The notes beneath the pieces are model-generated. The model was not told where the DNA came from. It was given only the letters and a program-made list of their open reading frames with translations, and did no database searches. Below, piece after piece: positions 36,825-49,022 of a stretch of 64,000 nucleotides of DNA. Source of the DNA: Antilocapra americana. Its lineage: Eukaryota > Chordata > Mammalia > Artiodactyla > Antilocapridae. The DNA is taken from assembly GCA_007570785.1 (NCBI GenBank), contig ML660211.1:5526363-5590362 (forward strand), given 5' to 3'. How positions within the stretch are numbered: position 1 is the stretch's first letter; each line of letters opens with the position of its first letter. The position numbers and the translations under genes were made by a program.

Positions 36825-36838
36825 CAAATAAAATTATC

Positions 36839-38300
36839 TCTTCCCTGAATTGAGTGTGGAATTTTCCAGACTGAATTGAACAAGAGACAGTTCAAAGAAA
36901 ATTAGTAAGCTGGAACTTTGGGTTAGAAAGGGAGTATTCATATTAGACTACAGGAGAGAAAGTGTGAGGTATGAATTGACCCTAAAGTTGGTTTTGTATA
37001 TGATAGGCAGCATCAGAGATCTTTTGATGTTAAACACATATTGGACATTTTTTATTGCTCCTATAGATTTTCTTTCCACTCTTCTTAACTCTGCTTCTTG
37101 TTCTGTACTAAGGGATGTGCTCTCTATCACTTCTGGGGAGGCACTAACATGATCTGGAAGATACAAGACAGTCAGGTAGGGAGACTGATTCTCACATCCT
37201 CCTCCATGCCACGTGGAGGGGGACCACCTCGCCACCCAAAGCTATAACTCTGCTGATTGTGGCCCCTGGGTTCTGGTACTATTCATTCAGTTATTCTTTC
37301 AGGGCCAGTAGAGGTTCTGAATTCTCTAGGAGCAAGCCTTTCCTCACCTTGGAAGATTTTCCTACACCCAAAACTTTGTGAGGTGAAATAAGTCATTTTT
37401 TTGGGGGGGGTGGAGGTGTGTGTGGGGAGCTCAACTGAGCTAAAGTTGAGCTGCCAGGCGTGGGAAGAGCAACTAATTAAAGCCACATACCAAAATGAGA
37501 GAAAGTTAAGCCCTTAATCATTTACTGTGATGGGATAAGCAAGAGTCTCAAACCTGAAAAAGGCTTGAAATCCCCCCGTTCTATTTTCCCTCTGGAAGGG
37601 AGTGGAGGTTGAGGGTCAGGTGGATCAGCACTGATGCTGGGATCGTCTCACTATTTAGGGAGCTCCAGACCAAAGGGTCTTGTGGTTTTGTGGACCCTGC
37701 ATTCAGGAGGACTGTATGCTGAGATCCAGCAAGCAGAGGACCTTCCAGGTTCCCATCCTCTCACCCCTCAAGAGGTCTCAGCAGAGGTACCTGAGGAAGG
37801 AACCTAGGAATTTAGGCTCTTTTGCTAAGAATGTAAGTATGTGAAGAGCACTCCTGGCTACAGGACCTGTGTCCTTGACTGTACCTCCCCCCTTCAGAGA
37901 TCACAGTGTCCTGGCCATGCGCGGAGTCTGGGGTAGAGTTGGCAGTCTTCCCTAGTGACGCCTGCCAGATAAAGCCTCTGACTGCCTGTGGTTCAAAGTC
38001 TGAAAATGTTCCATATCGGTGCTCAACCAGGAGATGAGTTTCCCAGTCAAGAACCTGATTAGTGCATTTATTGCTCTACACCTTCAGAGTGGGGTCCTGA
38101 GATTGGGTTACCCTTCCCTGCGGAACACACACAGAAAAACCCTCCTCCTTGGTGTGTGGTGGTGAATGGGAGAGTTAGTCTCTGGCCGGCAGTGGCCTCA
38201 GGATTCCTCAAGTTAACATCAGTGGCTCTTGGGGGTGCGATATGCTCGAGTGTAAGATGACTGTTGGCAGCCACCATAACCGCAATTAGAGTGACAAAAT
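36839..38300. other. Unclassified GC-richer block
   Basis: The part from about 37110 is richer in G+C and CpG than its surroundings, with frames of 60-95 codons on both strands (36948-37235, 37283-37486, 38068-38277). A G8 run lies at 37403-37410. On the minus strand an AATAAA occurs at 38067-38072. The composition suggests an old LTR or retroviral leader, a regulatory island, or a gene remnant. I cannot assign it. Confidence 0.5.
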
Positions 38301-39889
38301 TGTCATTGCATGAGGCAAAATGGCTGCTTTAGAATAAATAACATATCATGAAGTCTGCGGGTGTTTGCAAAGGTTCTATGTAATTTCTTTTTTCTTTTTA
38401 AGAGGGATAATTTCAGTCAGCTATTAGTGAACTCATTCCAATATTTAATTAATGGCAAATCAGATACATGTATCATGTGAATTTGTTGATACTAGTAAGG
38501 TGAATATATGCCTTATATATTAGATAGAAATAATCTACGAGTAGAGTTATAGAGAAACAGCAAAAAATAAAAAGAAAATCATGTCATGACCTAATGTTAC
38601 CATGATAACCATGACTACATATTTTCAAAATAACTATAAATATGTCTCAGAAGTCAATACACCCTCTTAAAAGAAAGTGATCATAGTCTAGTTTACCCAA
38701 AGGTAGACAATCCACATTACCACACACAGACCATAGTGCTGAAAGGGTCTAAATTATTTTCAGCCTTTCTGGAAAGAACTAGGTATGGCTGTTCTGGATA
38801 TGTCTTAGATGACACACCAAAGAGGTGAAGGTGACACTGTTTTTCCCACTTAGCTGCATCTGGATAAATATGAAATCAGACCTCTTCCATAAATGTCTGT
38901 TTCATAAAATGCAAAAAATGTCTCCTGCCAAAATAAATTAATAAATTAGAACTGAAGATAAATTTTGACTCTGTACATTTGCTTGCAGAGATCTTTTTAT
39001 TTCCTTGATTATATAATGTATTCAGTAAGTATTGATGGAATTTTCACTCTGCTCAAAAAACTCTTTGGTGTTATATTGTACCCAAAATGAATTAGTTTGA
39101 GATTTCAGATTTTACAGTTATAGATCCTTTCTATTTTTTTCTTCCCAGAATTCACATAAAAACTATGAAAGAAGTCAGATATTAAATATAAATTCTTGAG
39201 AGATAAAAGTGTAGCTGTATGTCTTCTGTATACCCAGGTCACAGAGAGATAGTATCACAGTGCTAGGTAATTACCAGAAGAATCTAGCATCTCTCTCTCC
39301 ATCTTGTACTGCTCAGAGCTTTTAAGGGTTTTGCAAAATGGAGCTCAAAACTTTATATCATTAATTTCAGGTGTGAACACGAAGCTTACATTTGGTGCAA
39401 TGGACTGGAATATGTCCTTTCGTAAAAGGAAAATGATGTATCAGCTTCTGTGTAATTAAATCAAATCAAATCAAATAACACAAAAAACTTTCCAACTCCC
39501 CAAATGTTAATAAATTTTAGGTATATCATTTGGAGCAAATAATTTGGTTCAGAACCTCAACACTTATTGGTTACAGTCTTCACCAAATTTTATTAATTAT
39601 GTTAATTTATGTTAATTATTAAATAAATTTTCAGACTGTCTCACATACGTAGTATAATATTTCACATGAACATAGACATTCATGGCCTGTTGGCTATTTT
39701 TACAGAATCTTACATAAATATGCTGGTTTATCATTATCCAGTATAAATGTTTTGCAAGATAGGTGAGTTTAAAAACTTCAAAATACCTATTTAATAAAAG
39801 TGCATATTCTGTTTTTAAAACTGAGAATTGTGTTAAAATTATTTTTGCAATAATTATTCCTGACATTCCACTGAGAACTACAGAACCTT
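38301..39889. other. Unclassified AT-rich DNA
   Basis: No repeat or gene recognised. The (AAATC)n-like 'aaatcaaatcaaatcaaat' at 39458-39476 is a short simple repeat. Confidence 0.4.
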
Positions 39890-40025
39890 CATAAATAACC
39901 TCATTTGATTCTTACACCTACTTTGTGAGGTATGTAGGGCAGGAAATAACCTTAAAGAGGTTAAGTGGCTTGTCCAAGGTCCAAGTATTAAGAGGCAGCA
40001 ATAAATTCAGAAATCAGATCTTTGT
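39890..40025 (-). mobile_element. MIR SINE
   Basis: Antisense MIR core: 'catttgattcttacacctac', 'gtgaggtatgtaggg', 'aaagaggttaagtggcttgt' and 'ccaaggtccaagtatt'. Confidence 0.7.
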
Positions 40026-40959
40026 ATAAGGTCATTGCTCTTCCCAAACTAATACTGTAATGGACCTGAAACACATGAAAAGTTCATTAATATGATGTGA
40101 TATTATAGTTTAGTATAATATTATGGAAATAGTATATAATACAAGCTATGATATCTATTTTCCTTGTAAATAAAACTATTTTTTTCATTACAAAATGAAA
40201 ATAATTTTATTTTATAAAAATGTAACTAAGAAAACAGGAAAATTATTGATAACAGCTGTAAATAGTATAGTATTTAATTCATATTTTTCTATATACTATA
40301 AATTGCATATTTTATATTATTATTTCTAAGAAAACTCTTTTGCCTCTGGTTACATAATAGTTTAAGTGCTCTTAAAGAAATAATCTTGCTGTTACTAAGA
40401 ATAACATCTAAATCCAAATCAGGATCAACTTCCTCCCTAAGTCTTGAAGGATACTTTACTGTTCCAGCTTTTGTCATCTGGTTCTTGTCAGAAGGACGTT
40501 GTATCTTTCTGTGCAAGTGGGAACGCACTGCCCTTCAGTCCTACTGTGGTAGTGGTCTGCCCTGTCAGCCTAAGGAAGTGCCATCAGCTCCACGGTCATT
40601 CTTATTTCATCTTATCCCTCCTCTGTTCATTTCAGTCCAGACTGGCCACATTTCTGCTGATATAAAATTTTCAAAACCCATCAGCCAGTCTCCTGTGCAG
40701 TTTGGAAGGGTTCAAGCCATTGACAAGCAGGTCTTCTACACATCTTTTCTGGATAATTCATCTGTACTCCTAGTTTCTGTCAAGATGCTTGATTGAATCC
40801 ATGTGTTACACACTTAATCACTGTAGTAAAATTGTCCAGCAACTCCTTTCATATTCACTCCACAGCATGCTTTCTCATTTTTTTGCAGTGTGGATAGACT
40901 GAGAATTTCCCAAACCTTCAAGTTTTGCTTCCTTTTTTGTTTTTGTTGCTGTTTTTGTT
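40026..40959. other. Unclassified; 136-codon open frame of unknown nature
   Basis: The plus frame at 40386-40796 (136 codons) and an antisense frame at 40289-40528 cover a segment less AT-rich than its flanks. No domain, signal peptide or known family is visible, and no obvious poly(A)-tailed retrocopy structure. Could be a decayed repeat or pseudogene. Confidence 0.35.
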
Positions 40960-41073
40960 GTTCGGTTGCTAACTCGTGTCCCACTCTTTGTGACCCCATG
41001 GACTGCAGCTCACCAGGCTTTCTTGTCCTTTATTATCTCCTGGAATTTGCTCAGACTCATATCCATTGAGTTG
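40960..41073 (-). mobile_element. BovB/Bov-A2 3' end fragment
   Basis: Preceded by a (GTTTTT)n-like tail. 'cccactctttgtgaccccat' to 'catatccattgagttg' is the inverted 3' terminus. A second partial copy of the 'catgtccactgag' phrase occurs 20 bp on (41091-41103), a local duplication. Confidence 0.85.
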
Positions 41074-41934
41074 TCTATTGGACAGACATTCATGTCCACT
41101 GAGTTTTTGATTTTTGCTGGTTTACATTTAGTAAGCATATCTTTCTAGCTTCCTTTGGAAAAAACAGTTTCTCACACTTTCCATATTTTTATGAGATTGA
41201 AAGTTCTGAGGCATAGTCATCAGTTTTCTTTTGTAGAATGACCATTTTTTTAGGGTTCGTCCAATGTTTCTCTTGTAATTAGACAGGAATTGTGTTTGTT
41301 GTTGTTGCTGTTCTTTTGAGGGAGACTATCACAGAGGTCAAGCGACATTTTTCATTTTTGTCACACAATATCAAGGGTACATCTGTCAATATGACTTGTC
41401 ACTCTATTGGTGCTAACCTTGACAATCTAGCAGAGGTAGGGTATGTCAGGTTTCTTCTTTGTGAGGTTGTCCTTAATGTTCCCCTTTTCAAATGCTTTAG
41501 TATGCAATGTGCCCATGAGTGTAGAGCACCTACTAATATGTACATTATTTAGGGTTTTTCTGTACTGAAGATGGATAGTTTCAATCTCATTTATTATATT
41601 ATTTATTTTTCTCAATGTGGACTCATGGATACTTATTTTATACTCTTGGTAAAAATCCGATGTTACTTTATTTTGCCAAATTGCTTCCATTTTAGTTACT
41701 GTGATCTCTTTTACTTTGTTCCTGGGTCCCTTTGACACATCCTGCTTGTGGCAGGATATTTGAGCATTTTACTTTTTTGAACCACAAGATCTCTGGACTC
41801 TTTCTATAAAAAATTTTTGGTCCATTCCTAGAATCAGTGATTTCTTCAAGGAGCGCCTTTCATAGAATGACATTAGAAATCAAAATCTGGTGGTAGGTGA
41901 TGTTTAACTTTCATACATTAATTTATAATATATT
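41074..41934. other. Unclassified DNA
   Basis: Antisense frame 41427-41738 (103 codons) overlaps plus frame 41292-41552. The former has a lysine-rich start but no recognised domain. Possibly a decayed L1 ORF1/ORF2 stretch; unsupported. Confidence 0.35.
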
Positions 41935-42080
41935 GTTGTTGTTGTTGTTTATTGGCTAAGTCATACTCCACTCTTTTGCAGCCCCATGACTGTAGTCCAT
42001 CAGGCCCTTCTGTCCATGTGATGTCCCAGGCAAGAATATTGGAGTGGGTTTCCATTTATTCTCCAAAAGATCTTCCTATT
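41935..42080 (-). mobile_element. Bov-tA SINE, head truncated, (TTG)n tail
   Basis: 'ttgttgttgttgtttattgg', 'gactgtagtccatcaggccc', 'caagaatattggagtgggtt'. The tRNA head is missing beyond 'gatcttcctattagg'. Confidence 0.88.
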
Positions 42081-44073
42081 AGGTAATTTATATGTATATA
42101 TAATACATATATGAATATATTAACATGAATAAAAACTCTATATTCTTCAAATATTATTTTTATAAATTTTGGATTCAAATCTTTGTTGATTTTATACTAT
42201 GTATATTTCTTTCTCAAATTATCATTTGTCTTTCAATGTTGTTACTGGTGCCATTTCCTGTATAAACGTAAAGCATATTAATGTAATCTAGTGTGTCTAT
42301 AGTTTACTTTTTTTGTTTAAATAATGTTTTAGTGTGCATAGAATATAAACATATTCAGTTATAACATTTTAAAAGTTTCAACTTTTCATTTTCTATAGTA
42401 TGCTTTGATTGGACTTGTTTTTTGAAGTACAGTGTAAAATAAGGATTGACTTTCATTTTTGCAATATAAATTATCAGTTGTTTTAAAACCACTTATTGAA
42501 TAGCTCCCCAATCATGAACCAATTTGTAGTGTTATCTCCCTGAAATGTTTTATTTCTATAAATGTTTGATGTATTTGTAGACTTTAAATTTAACTCATTA
42601 CTTAAGACAATGTCAAATCCACACATTAAGATGAATCTTAATATCTAGTAGATTAACCACCACCCGAAGTCATTGTTTTTCAAAACTGACTAGGCCAAAC
42701 TCTTATCATCTATTTAGAGTTCAGACTTTTGTAATGGTTAACAATGATAAGATAATGGATTAGGTAGCAAACAGGTAGATGGTTTCATTCAGCTGCTGTG
42801 TATGAGACTCTGCATCTCCTCTTTGCTAACCTACTGGTTTATCTAGTCTACAGTTTTAGGCACCACTTTTTTAAACCTCTTTTTATAGCTCCTGTTTAAA
42901 AACAGGAATTCTGTATAGCTCTTGCATGCACCTGTAAATCTCCCAACTCCTGACATCTGCCTCCTTTGAAGACATTTATTCTTTGTTTCTTAAAGGACAT
43001 GAATTTTGAATTACACTTACCTATTTCCTGATCCAAAAATTCACAACAGCTCACATCTCTGATTCTCCTTCCTATTCTTTGTACATAAAATCATTTAACT
43101 CCGTGTGTGTGTATGTGTGTGTGTGTGTGTAGAGTTGAAAAGAGGACAGAAACTCAAGTGTTAAATTTAAAACCTATTATACTAGAATAGTAGTTTTCCT
43201 TTCCACTTGCTGAAGAGCAAATGAAGAATTAAAAAAAAGAGAGAGAGAGTTCGTATATTATGTAACTGCAAATAAAACAGATCAGTAAAAAAATAAAATA
43301 AAGGTTTTTAGGAATGAATACTGAAAAAGTTTGAGGATTGGACAAGTGGTCCTTGGCAGAATAGAGTTTTGGAATAACAGTTCTTTGTCTCTCTATATTT
43401 AATGCCTTCTTTAAGGAGCTTTTATTTTTCTTTGAAACTGAATAACATTCCATGCAATTCATATAAGCCATTTGTAAAAGAAAGGTTCAAAGCAGAGCAT
43501 AATGACAGATTTTCAGTAAACAAGAACAGGTTAAAGAGATTGAATGAAGGCTAAAAGCTAATTCCCATATGCATTCAGCCAAGAGTAGATAAATCTTCAG
43601 TCCTCAAAAATCCCACTCCTGTGCTTTTAAAACTCTAAAAGTATTGTGAAATACATGATGGTACTGGAAGGCACCCATTATCTACACAATAATAGCCTAG
43701 GAAAGCCTACATTTGCAGGCTTCCAATATGTTAAAAAATATGACTATTAGACTCTCAAGTCAGCTTCCCCCCTTTATTCTGTTATAATAGAGAATTCCAG
43801 AGAATGGATGGGGTTTGGAATATTTACTTCATGTGAATGGGTGAAAACACTTGTTTCACACTTGAAACATAGATTAGGGAGTCAATATTCACTTTGAGAA
43901 TTATAAAAATCTATGCATTTGGGTTTTCCAAACACTTTCATCAAGATGTCCAAATCTTCATATTTATTTTTCTCCATTTTAGCAATAAGATCAAATAGAA
44001 ATCATATTTGGGTTAATTATGGATTGCTGGAGTGTAATGTATGAAATATTTTAACAGGTAAAAAAAAAAAGGA
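42081..44073. other. Unclassified AT-rich DNA, 2 kb
   Basis: Includes the GT microsatellite listed separately and a short (GA)n at 43237-43250. No gene or dispersed repeat recognised. Confidence 0.45.
43101..43132. repeat. (GT)n microsatellite
   Basis: About 14 GT units with one 'tatg' interruption. Confidence 0.9.
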
Positions 44074-44701
44074 TGTTGAATATTTCCTCATATTGATTTT
44101 CAGGCAGGAGATCGATGGACCTCGGGCTGGAATTTGTCCCCTATGGACAGAATCTCCAAGATGAAGAGGAGGAGGGACTAAGTTTGGTCCAGTTAAAAGA
44201 CAGGCACCATGCATTTCTCATTCTCAGGGTCAAGGAGACCTTCCTGACTGTACATGCATAGAAAGGCTCTATGGATGTCAAAAAATGAGTTATGTCAACC
44301 TCCCCATAGGCCTCTTCACTAGAATCCAAAATATGGGAGGATCCCAAGAGAAACCAAATACAGGCTCAGAACCAGGCAAAGCAAGATGATTTGCCAAGGA
44401 AACCCAGAAGACATGCCTCATCTAAGTGATTCAAACTACCACGAGGGCATGACTCTCTCTGAGTCTGCCTGTGTGTGCCTACTCACAGGTACATTTTTTC
44501 CTCCTAATAAAGACTTTATGTGTTTTACTACTTTCTGTCTTTGTGGGAATTAATTTCTGCAAAGCTGAAGGGCCAGGGTCTTGTCACGGTCACTGGTCTG
44601 GTGGCTAGGATTCAGCTCTCACGACCACATCCCAACTTCAATCTCTGGCCGGGAAATGAAATCCTGCCTCAAGCTGCTGCAGGCCAAAGCCGCTGAGACC
44701 A
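44074..44701 (+). mobile_element. Endogenous retrovirus LTR (solo or isolated)
   Basis: Candidate TG start at 44074 and CA end at 44701. A polyadenylation signal AATAAA lies at 44506-44511, followed by the R/U5-like 'tactttctgtctttgtgg', 'ggtcactggtctggtggcta' and 'caatctctggccgggaaatg'. These U5 phrases are familiar from ruminant class I LTRs. No primer-binding site, gag, pol or env adjoins. TSD not resolved. Minus-strand frames inside are not coding. Confidence 0.7.
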
Positions 44702-45528
44702 AATTGCTTCAAAATTGCTTTTCTATTTGTTTTGAAGTCAAAAGATAGAATAAAATATCAGACTTAAGATAAAATGCCACATTTTTGCAAAATATATACT
44801 TTTTTATTTAATGTCATTGCTTCAAACAATGTAAACCAATTTTAAAATTTTTCATAGCTATAGCTAGTTTTGTCAGACCAAAATCAATTTTCAAAAATCT
44901 TTATGGAAATTGTGTTTAAAGACATTGCACCAAAAATAAGAACTTCTTCCCTTCTCTCCTGAAATTTTATGAAAAAAAAAATATATATATATAGGAATAG
45001 AAAAATATATAAAGAACAATATCAGAATCAGGACAGGGTCAACAGTGGACAAAGAATTTCCAGATTTGGGGAAGGTTAAAGTTATAAAACTGTGTTGGCA
45101 AATGAAAAAAGAGGGAACTGAAGCCGAGAGGAAGGCAACCTGTTCTGGAAAGGTTTTGACTGAATTGGAGAAAACAAGGGAGGAAGCTAGGGAGGGAGGA
45201 TGAAAGAAGAGAATGAAAATGAATGGAGTCATAGAAAGTTGCTTCGTTTTAGTATACAATTGACCTTCCAGCTTCCATGCATAGTGCAGGCAACCACAGT
45301 TTATCCCTTGAGGGAAAAAAATAAGGTTTTTGCAGAAAGAAATGGAAAAAGCAGTACTAGGACTATTGGAGAAGCTTAGTGGGTTGGGGCATTGCAAAGG
45401 AAAACTCTCACCATCCCACTTTGATTTCACTGGAATAACAAGTAATCTCTGAATGCTCACTCTAAAAAGAATCATGCTCATTAAAAAGGTCTTCACATTC
45501 TAATTTTTAAAAATTATTTATTTATTTA
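44702..45528. other. Unclassified DNA with a 201-codon antisense frame
   Basis: The minus frame at 44891-45496 is long but lies opposite a purine-rich plus strand, so stop codons (purine-rich) are depleted on the minus strand. The peptide is Phe/Ser/Leu-rich with no known domain. Judged noncoding. An A9(TA)n tract sits at 44971-44993. Confidence 0.5.
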
Positions 45529-45643
45529 GGCTGCATCAGATCACATGGCACATGGGACCTTATTTCCACAGCCAGGGATTAAAGCTGTGGCCCTCGCAGT
45601 GGAAATGCAGAGTCTTAACTACCAGACCAACAGAAGAGTCCCC
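45529..45643 (-). mobile_element. CHR-type tRNA-derived SINE
   Basis: On the minus strand it reads 'gggactcttctgttggtctg', 'gttaagactctgcatttcca', 'aatccctggctgtggaa' and an A/T-rich tail. This is the cetartiodactyl CHR family, distinct from Bov-tA in its lack of the BovB-like tail. Confidence 0.8.
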
Positions 45644-46653
45644 ATTTTATCATTTTAAAAGTTACATATTGCAAATAATCAGTATGTATGTTCTAAAAAG
45701 ATCTTTATCAGTATAAATAATACAGAATACAAAGAAAATAAATCATATAAGAAAAACGATATTCATGAAAAACATATTTTCAAGATGTTATTCAATACTA
45801 TGTTCAAAAGGTAGGAAAGGTATGACAAATTCAAAAGAAGAAAAATCAAATAAGAAAGAGAGCTTAACAGTAAAAAAAAAAAATTGGCTAAAATAAAGTA
45901 ATAATAATAAACTGAGTTTGTATATAAGGTCATGTTCAGTTCTATTCAGTCACTCGTTCTAGTCTGACTTTTTGAGACCCCGTGGACTGTAGCATGCCAG
46001 GCTTCCCTGTCCAACACCAACTCCCAGAGTTAGTGCAAACTCATCTCCACAGAGCCAGTAATGCCTCAACCTCAACCTCAATCTCAACCTCTGTCATCTA
46101 CTTCTCTTCCTACCTTCAGTCTTTCCCAGCATCAGGGTCTTTCCAATGAGTCAGTACTTCATGTCAAGTGGCCAAAGTATTGGAGTTTCAGCTTCAGCAT
46201 CAGTCTTTCCAATGAATATTCAGGACTGATTTTCTTTAGGATTGACTGGTTTGATCTCCTTGAAGTCCAAGGGGCTCTCCAACATCACAGTTCAAAAGCA
46301 TCAATACTTCGGTGCTCAGCTTTCTTTATGATCCAAATCTCACATCCATACATGACTACTGGAAAAACCATAGCTATGACTATATGGACCTGTGCTGGCA
46401 AAGAAATGTTTATGCATTTTCAACATGCTAATTTTGTCATAGCTTTTCTTCCAAGGAGCAAGACTCTTTTAATTTCAAGACTGCAGTCACCAGCTACAGT
46501 GTTTTTGGAGTCCAAGAAAATAAAGTCAGACACTATTTCCATTATTTCCTCATCTATTTGCCATGATGGGACTAGATGCCATGATTTAATTTTTAGATTA
46601 CTGTTTTAAGTCAGCTCTTTCATTCTCCTCTTTCACTTTCATCAAGAGGCTCT

Positions 46654-47777
46654 TTAGTTCCTCTTCACTTTCTGCCATAATGGTGGTGTCACCTGTATGC
46701 ATGAGGTTATTGATATCTCTCCCAGAAATCTTGATTCCAGCTTGTGCTTCATCCAGCCTGGTATTTTGCATGATCTACTCTGCATAGAAGTTAAATAAGC
46801 AGGGTGACAATGTAGACCCTTGACGTACTCCTTTCCCAATTTGGGACCAATCCATTGTTCCATGTCTGGTTCTAACTGTTGCTTCCTCACCTGCACACAG
46901 ATTTCTCAGGAGGCATGTAAGGTGGTGTTGCATTCCTATCTCTTGAAAACTTTTCCACAGTTTGCTTTGATCTATGCAGTCAAAGCCTTTGGCATAGTCA
47001 ATAAAGCAGAAATAGATGTTTTTCTGGAACTCTCTTGCTTTTTCTATGATCAATCCGATGTACGTTGGCAATTTGATCTCTGGTTCCTCTGCCTTTCCTA
47101 AATTCAGCTTGAACATCTGAAAGTTCTTGGTTCACATACTGCTGAAGCCTGGCTTGGAGAATTTTGAACATTATTTTACTAGCATGTGAAAGTTGTGCAA
47201 TTGTGCAGTAGTTTGAACATTCTTTGGCATTGTCTTTCTTTGGGATTGGAATGAAAACTGACCTTTTCCAGTCCTGTGGCCACCGCTGAGTTTTCCAAAT
47301 TTGTTGACATACTGAGTGCAGCACTTTCACAGCATCATCTCCACTAGCTTTGTTCATAGTGATACTTCCTAAGACCCATTTGACTTTGCACTCCAGGATG
47401 TCTGGCTCTAGCTGAGTAGTCATTCCATCATGGTTATCTAGGTCATTAAGATCTTTTTTGTATAATTATTCTGTATATTATTACCACCTCTTTTTAATAT
47501 TTTCTACTTCTGTTGAGTCCATACTGTTTCTGTCCCTTTTTGTGGCCATCTTTGTATGAAATGTTCTCTTGGTATCTCTAATTTCCTTGAAGAGATCTCT
47601 AGTCCTTCCCATTCTATTGTTTTCCTCTTTTTCTTTGCATTGGTCACTGAGGAAGGCTTTCTTATCTCTCTTTGTTATCTTTTGGATCTCTGCATTCAGA
47701 TTCATATATGTTTCCTTTTCTCCTTTGCCTTTCACTTCTCTTCTTTTCTCAGCTATTTGTAAGGCCTCCTGAGACAA
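46654..47777 (-). pseudogene. BovB RT remnant, several frames
   Basis: Minus-strand pieces 47777-47481 (basic linker), 47423-46998, 47116-46775 and 46896-46654. Motif A is preserved as FIDYAKGFDCIDQ (catalytic Asp near residue 40 of the third piece), as is the RQG-type motif in KGVRQGSTLSPCLFN. The YADD box has decayed to HTGD near 46692-46703. A deletion has removed part of the 'sggdgipaelfqil' stretch at about 47336-47340. At least three frameshifts. Confidence 0.87.
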
Positions 47778-47878
47778 TCATTTTACCTTTTTGAATTTCT
47801 TTTTCTTGGGGATGGCTTTGATCACTGCCTCCTGTACAATGTTATGAACATTTGACCATAGTTCTTCAGGCACTCTAT

Positions 47879-48109
47879 CTATTCAGATGTAATCCCTTGA
47901 AATCTATTTGTCACTTCTACTGTATAATCATAAGGGATTTGATTTAGGTCATACCTGAACGGTCTAGTTGTTTTCCCGACTTTCTTCAATGTAAGTCTGA
48001 ATTTTGCAATAAAGAGTTCTTTATCTGAGCCACAGTCAGCCCTTTGTCTTGTTTTAGCTGACTGTATAGAGCTTCTCATTCTTTGGCTACAAAGAATATA
48101 ATCAATCAA
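47879..48109 (-). pseudogene. BovB endonuclease C-terminus
   Basis: 76 codons: IDYILCSQRMRSSIQSAKT, then ADCGSDKELFIAKFRL, then KVGKTTRPFRYDLNQIPYDY. In the AP-endonuclease family of LINEs the last catalytic box is SDH. Here it reads SDK, so the general-base histidine is gone. The earlier endonuclease motifs lie outside the truncated element. Confidence 0.85.
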
Positions 48110-48231
48110 TCAAAATAAAGTAACATAACAATAATAAGTTGAGTATGTAAGATAAAGTCATAGAAATATCATAAAAAGTAAGCTTACCTTCACTTGCATA
48201 TAAAAATTCTCTAGTTTTGTTTCTTCCACAA

Positions 48232-48400
48232 ACAACTGCCAATGCAGGACACATGGATTTTATCCCTGGATTGGGAAGATCCCCTGTAGTAGGAAACGGC
48301 AACCCATTCCAGTATTCTCGCCTGGAAAATCCCATGGAGAGAGAAGCCTGATGGGTTACAGTCCATGGAGTTGCAAAGAGTTGGATACAACTGAGCACAC
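48232..48400 (+). mobile_element. Bov-tA SINE, 5' end eroded
   Basis: Recognisable from 'actgccaatgcaggacacat' through 'ccattccagtattctcgcct' to 'ggatacaactgagcacac'. The first ~30 nt of the tRNA head are absent or unrecognisable. It lies just beyond BovB copy 4. Confidence 0.9.
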
Positions 48401-48544
48401 CTGCACCCATTTTATATGCTGTTTATATTATAATTTAAATCCACCTGTATTGCTTATCCATTAACAAATTATTGTAGCTATAGTTATTTTTAATACTTAT
48501 GTCCTTTAATAGCATTCAGTTTATTAACATGAAAGTGTGCCTGA

Positions 48545-48772
48545 TAAAATGTGCTTGCTCTTAGAAAATAAACCTTGAATATTTAGAGACAAAAGGGGCT
48601 TTATATCTGCAACTTGTTGTCAAATGGTTCTGAAAATAAATAATAAAATGGCAAAATGTTAACAGTTAGGAGCCCTGAGGGAAATGTATATAGGGTCTCT
48701 TTGTTAACTTTTCTTGCAATTTCTGTACATTTGAAAATATTTTAAAACAAAATTTACCAAAAGCAAAGGGAA
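48545..48772 (+). mobile_element. L1M-type 3' end
   Basis: 'aaatggcaaaatgttaacag', 'gggtctctttgttaac', 'cttgcaatttctgtacattt' and 'gaaaatattttaaaacaaaa' match the terminal 3' UTR of an older mammalian L1. The family assignment is from memory of its end sequence. Confidence 0.6.
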
Positions 48773-49022
48773 AAGAGGAAGTGCCTGATAAAAGACCATA
48801 CATATGAAACAAAACATAAAAACAGATAAAAACAAAAACTATGAGTTGCTCATGACATTAATGTAATTGGTGTCTTCTATGTCCCTGAGAGTTTCTACAA
48901 TGTAACAGCTAAAACTCCACCTGTGAAAGCATAAGCAGTTCCTAACTCCTGTTTATTTACTACTATGCCTTCAACTTTTTACTCTTTTTACCTTTTATGA
49001 TAGAAAGACAGCAATTTTCAAG

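Larger units (their letters stand above)
45934..48111 (-). mobile_element. BovB LINE copy 4 (2.2 kb) with long flanking duplication
   Basis: Inverted BovB from the 3' terminus through RT to the C-terminal part of the endonuclease ('aagaatataatcaatcaatc'). It is flanked by an imperfect direct repeat: 45890-45933 and 48112-48161 both start 'aaaataaagtaa' and end 'gtcat', with similar middles. Of the four long copies it keeps the second-largest extent of coding region. Confidence 0.93.

Noticed and set aside
44891..45496. 201-codon minus-strand open frame as a possible novel membrane protein
   Set aside because: The plus strand is purine-rich here, which depletes stops on the minus strand. The peptide is low-complexity Phe/Leu/Ser, with no start context, domain or splice signals.
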